The notes under the pieces: model-generated
Database searches by the model: none
The model's input: the letters and a program-made list of their open reading frames with translations, nothing else
What the model was told of the DNA's origin: nothing
Part shown: piece after piece, positions 4,282 through 5,647 of the stretch
Position numbering within the stretch: the first letter of the stretch is position 1
Layout of the letters: every line of letters begins with the position of its first letter
Origin: Clostridia bacterium
GTDB taxonomy: Bacteria; Bacillota; Clostridia; Christensenellales; Aristaeellaceae
Direction: 5' to 3'
Assembly (NCBI GenBank): GCA_017458865.1
Contig: JAFSZW010000113.1
Span: forward strand, 1-5,647
Length of the DNA: 5,647 nt
Program-made: the position numbers and the translations under genes

Positions 4282-5647
4282 GCCGTTCATCCTTTCCTGT
4301 GTTTTCAATGAATGAGATGCAGATATTGCTCCACTTCCCCGGACGGCTGTGAATATGCACCTGCGCACTCTCCCCGAACGCAAATCTGAGCCGCAGCAGA
4401 ACATTGGCAAGGCCATGCACATCCGTTACATTGTCTATGCTCAGATGTTCGTAATACTCGATCTGCTCTTTCTGAAATCCGGTGCCATTGTCAAAGAGGC
4501 TGATCACAATCCTGTTGCCGCGCCGGTATACGCCCAGGCTGATCAGGCCGTTTTCCGTCTTCTTCATAATGCCATACTGAACGGAGTTTTCGATCATGGG
4601 CTGGAGCGTCATGCGCGGCAGAAAGATCGTATTATCCTCAGCGTCATACGTGATCCGCGCGGTCAGCCTGTCGCCAAAGCGAATCCTGTATATCGTCAGG
4701 TACTCCTGCACGAACCCGATCTCCTCCTGAAGCGGAACAAGCGCGTCTCCCCGGTAAGAAGCACGCACAAGCCGGGACAGGCTTATGACGATACGGGCAA
4801 TTTTATCGTTTCCGCTCCGCACAGCCATTGCGTGGACCGTTTCCAGCGTATTGTAAAGGAAATGTGGCCGTATCTGAGCCTGGAGCATCTGGTTCTGTGC
4901 CTGGACTTCGGACAGTTGCCGCCTCAGTTTCTGGTTGATCAGGTCATCAATCTGCTCCATCAGGCTCTGGAAATGCCTGGCCAGGACGCCCGCTTCATCG
5001 TTCACCCTGAGCAGACCGCTGTCCACCTGGACCCGGTAGTTGCCTGCCTCTGCAGTTTTCACAGCCTCGGTCAGTTTATCCAGCCGCTTGAAAACGACAT
5101 TGATCAGCTTCATACTGATCAGCGCAGAAAGGATAAACGCCGCGATCATCACGGAAAAGATGACTTTGGCAGATCTCCAGAGCGGCCCGTAGACTTTCTC
5201 ATATTCGATGTATTTGATCACGCGAATCCGGTCCTGCAGGAATGGGACATAGGTCACGAAATAGTTCCTGCCCTCGCGCCTGATAACCTGCCAGGTTTCC
5301 TGCATCAGATCATTTCCCTCAGGATCGTCCGGACACAATGCTCCCCGATACAGGCACTGATCATCCAGCCAGAACGCCGTTTCATCTGCTTCCTGCTGAA
5401 TCTCAGAGCTGATGCTCCGGATCATGGACCGACTATCGACGACAACCACAATATGCCCAAGCGGCCGAAGACTCAGGTTTTTCGCTTCCCGGATCGTTCT
5501 GGTCATGATCAGATAGCTGTTCCCATTCTGCGTCAGTCCATGCCAGAATGCATTTCCGGTGGTATCCGTTTCATCGATCATATCGTTGACTGCATCAATG
5601 AGCGCATTGTTATAGGGCAATCCATTATAATAGAAATCGCTTCCATA
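4256..5647 (-). CDS. Membrane sensor histidine kinase (YesM-like, His_kinase family), 5' end outside the window
   Basis: This membrane kinase probably detects an extracellular cue and phosphorylates the response regulator that follows. There are 463 visible codons, and the frame is open to the right edge, so the true start and the first membrane segment are missing. Numbering from the edge, residues 1 to about 158 are the extracytoplasmic sensing part (Cache-like by family, with Cys98 and Cys105). A membrane helix is at about 160-182, a HAMP-like linker at about 183-235, and a helical region rich in Gln leads to the phospho-acceptor His262 in QIRPHFLYNTLE. The ATPase domain has Asn354 in QPMIENSVQYG, DNGTGF at 386-391 and HGLANVLLRLRFAFG from 411. 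The last box lacks the usual first glycine of GxGLxNV. The stop TGA at 4256-4258 lies inside the regulator gene, implying translational coupling. Confidence 0.94.
   Translation of the reverse strand, partial: YGSDFYYNGLPYNNALIDAVNDMIDETDTTGNAFWHGLTQNGNSYLIMTRTIREAKNLSLRPLGHIVVVVDSRSMIRSISSEIQQEADETAFWLDDQCLYRGALCPDDPEGNDLMQETWQVIRREGRNYFVTYVPFLQDRIRVIKYIEYEKVYGPLWRSAKVIFSVMIAAFILSALISMKLINVVFKRLDKLTEAVKTAEAGNYRVQVDSGLLRVNDEAGVLARHFQSLMEQIDDLINQKLRRQLSEVQAQNQMLQAQIRPHFLYNTLETVHAMAVRSGNDKIARIVISLSRLVRASYRGDALVPLQEEIGFVQEYLTIYRIRFGDRLTARITYDAEDNTIFLPRMTLQPMIENSVQYGIMKKTENGLISLGVYRRGNRIVISLFDNGTGFQKEQIEYYEHLSIDNVTDVHGLANVLLRLRFAFGESAQVHIHSRPGKWSNICISFIENTGKDERHVPSLTGG
4282..4298 (-). promoter_or_regulatory. 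Ribosome binding site of the response regulator, with two candidate ATG codons
   Basis: The minus strand carries AGGAAAGGA at 4290-4298. Its AAGGA part is 8 bases from the ATG at 4281, a good distance, and overlaps the A of the in-frame ATG at 4290. The later start also gives the usual response-regulator beginning MYRVLLVDDE. The site lies within the kinase coding region. Confidence 0.7.

Noticed and set aside
4282..4422. Longer N-terminus for the response regulator
   Set aside because: The extra residues lie within the kinase coding region, do not belong to a receiver domain, and lack a ribosome site, whereas 4281 has one.
5618..5620. TTG at 5620 as the kinase start
   Set aside because: The frame continues upstream to the window edge, no ribosome site is visible, and the family has an N-terminal membrane helix not yet reached.

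Overview
The window carries one minus-strand cluster that reads from right to left. It encodes a membrane sensor histidine kinase (its 5' end runs off the right edge), an AraC-type response regulator, an extracytoplasmic sugar-binding protein, and two CUT1-type ABC sugar permeases. The cluster ends at a strong intrinsic terminator. About 250 bases follow that terminator, and near the left edge there is the possible beginning of another, unidentified minus-strand gene. The gene order matches the yesM-yesN-yesO-yesP-yesQ order known from Bacillus subtilis, where the transporter takes up rhamnogalacturonan-derived oligosaccharides. The substrate here cannot be read from the sequence.

The organism is most likely a member of the Bacillota, probably a gut- or rumen-type Clostridia. 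Supporting signs are AGGAGG-like ribosome binding sites, the YesM/YesN-type two-component pair beside a carbohydrate transporter, the absence of a dedicated ATPase gene, and base composition near 50% GC in the lines I sampled. The binding protein's signal peptide ends in Ala-Leu-Ala before Asp-Asp, a style I associate with that group. This placement is inference only.

Layout: 1-94 possible partial gene; 95-250 intergenic, with one perfect hairpin at 130-147; 252-287 terminator; 294-1163 permease 2; 1178-2101 permease 1; 2128-2163 long hairpin between the binding-protein and permease genes; 2176-3432 binding protein; 3433-3552 promoter region with a palindrome, a direct repeat and a small leader hairpin; 3553-4281 response regulator; 4256-5647 kinase.

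The inferred circuit is as follows. The kinase senses an extracellular signal and phosphorylates the regulator, with which it is translationally coupled through a 26-base overlap. The regulator activates a promoter just upstream of the binding-protein gene. The binding protein delivers sugar to the permease heterodimer, which must borrow an ATPase encoded elsewhere. The hairpin after the binding-protein gene probably keeps that protein more abundant than the permeases. I found no mobile element, CRISPR array, tRNA or rRNA. The cluster belongs to a known type, and its most informative details are regulatory.
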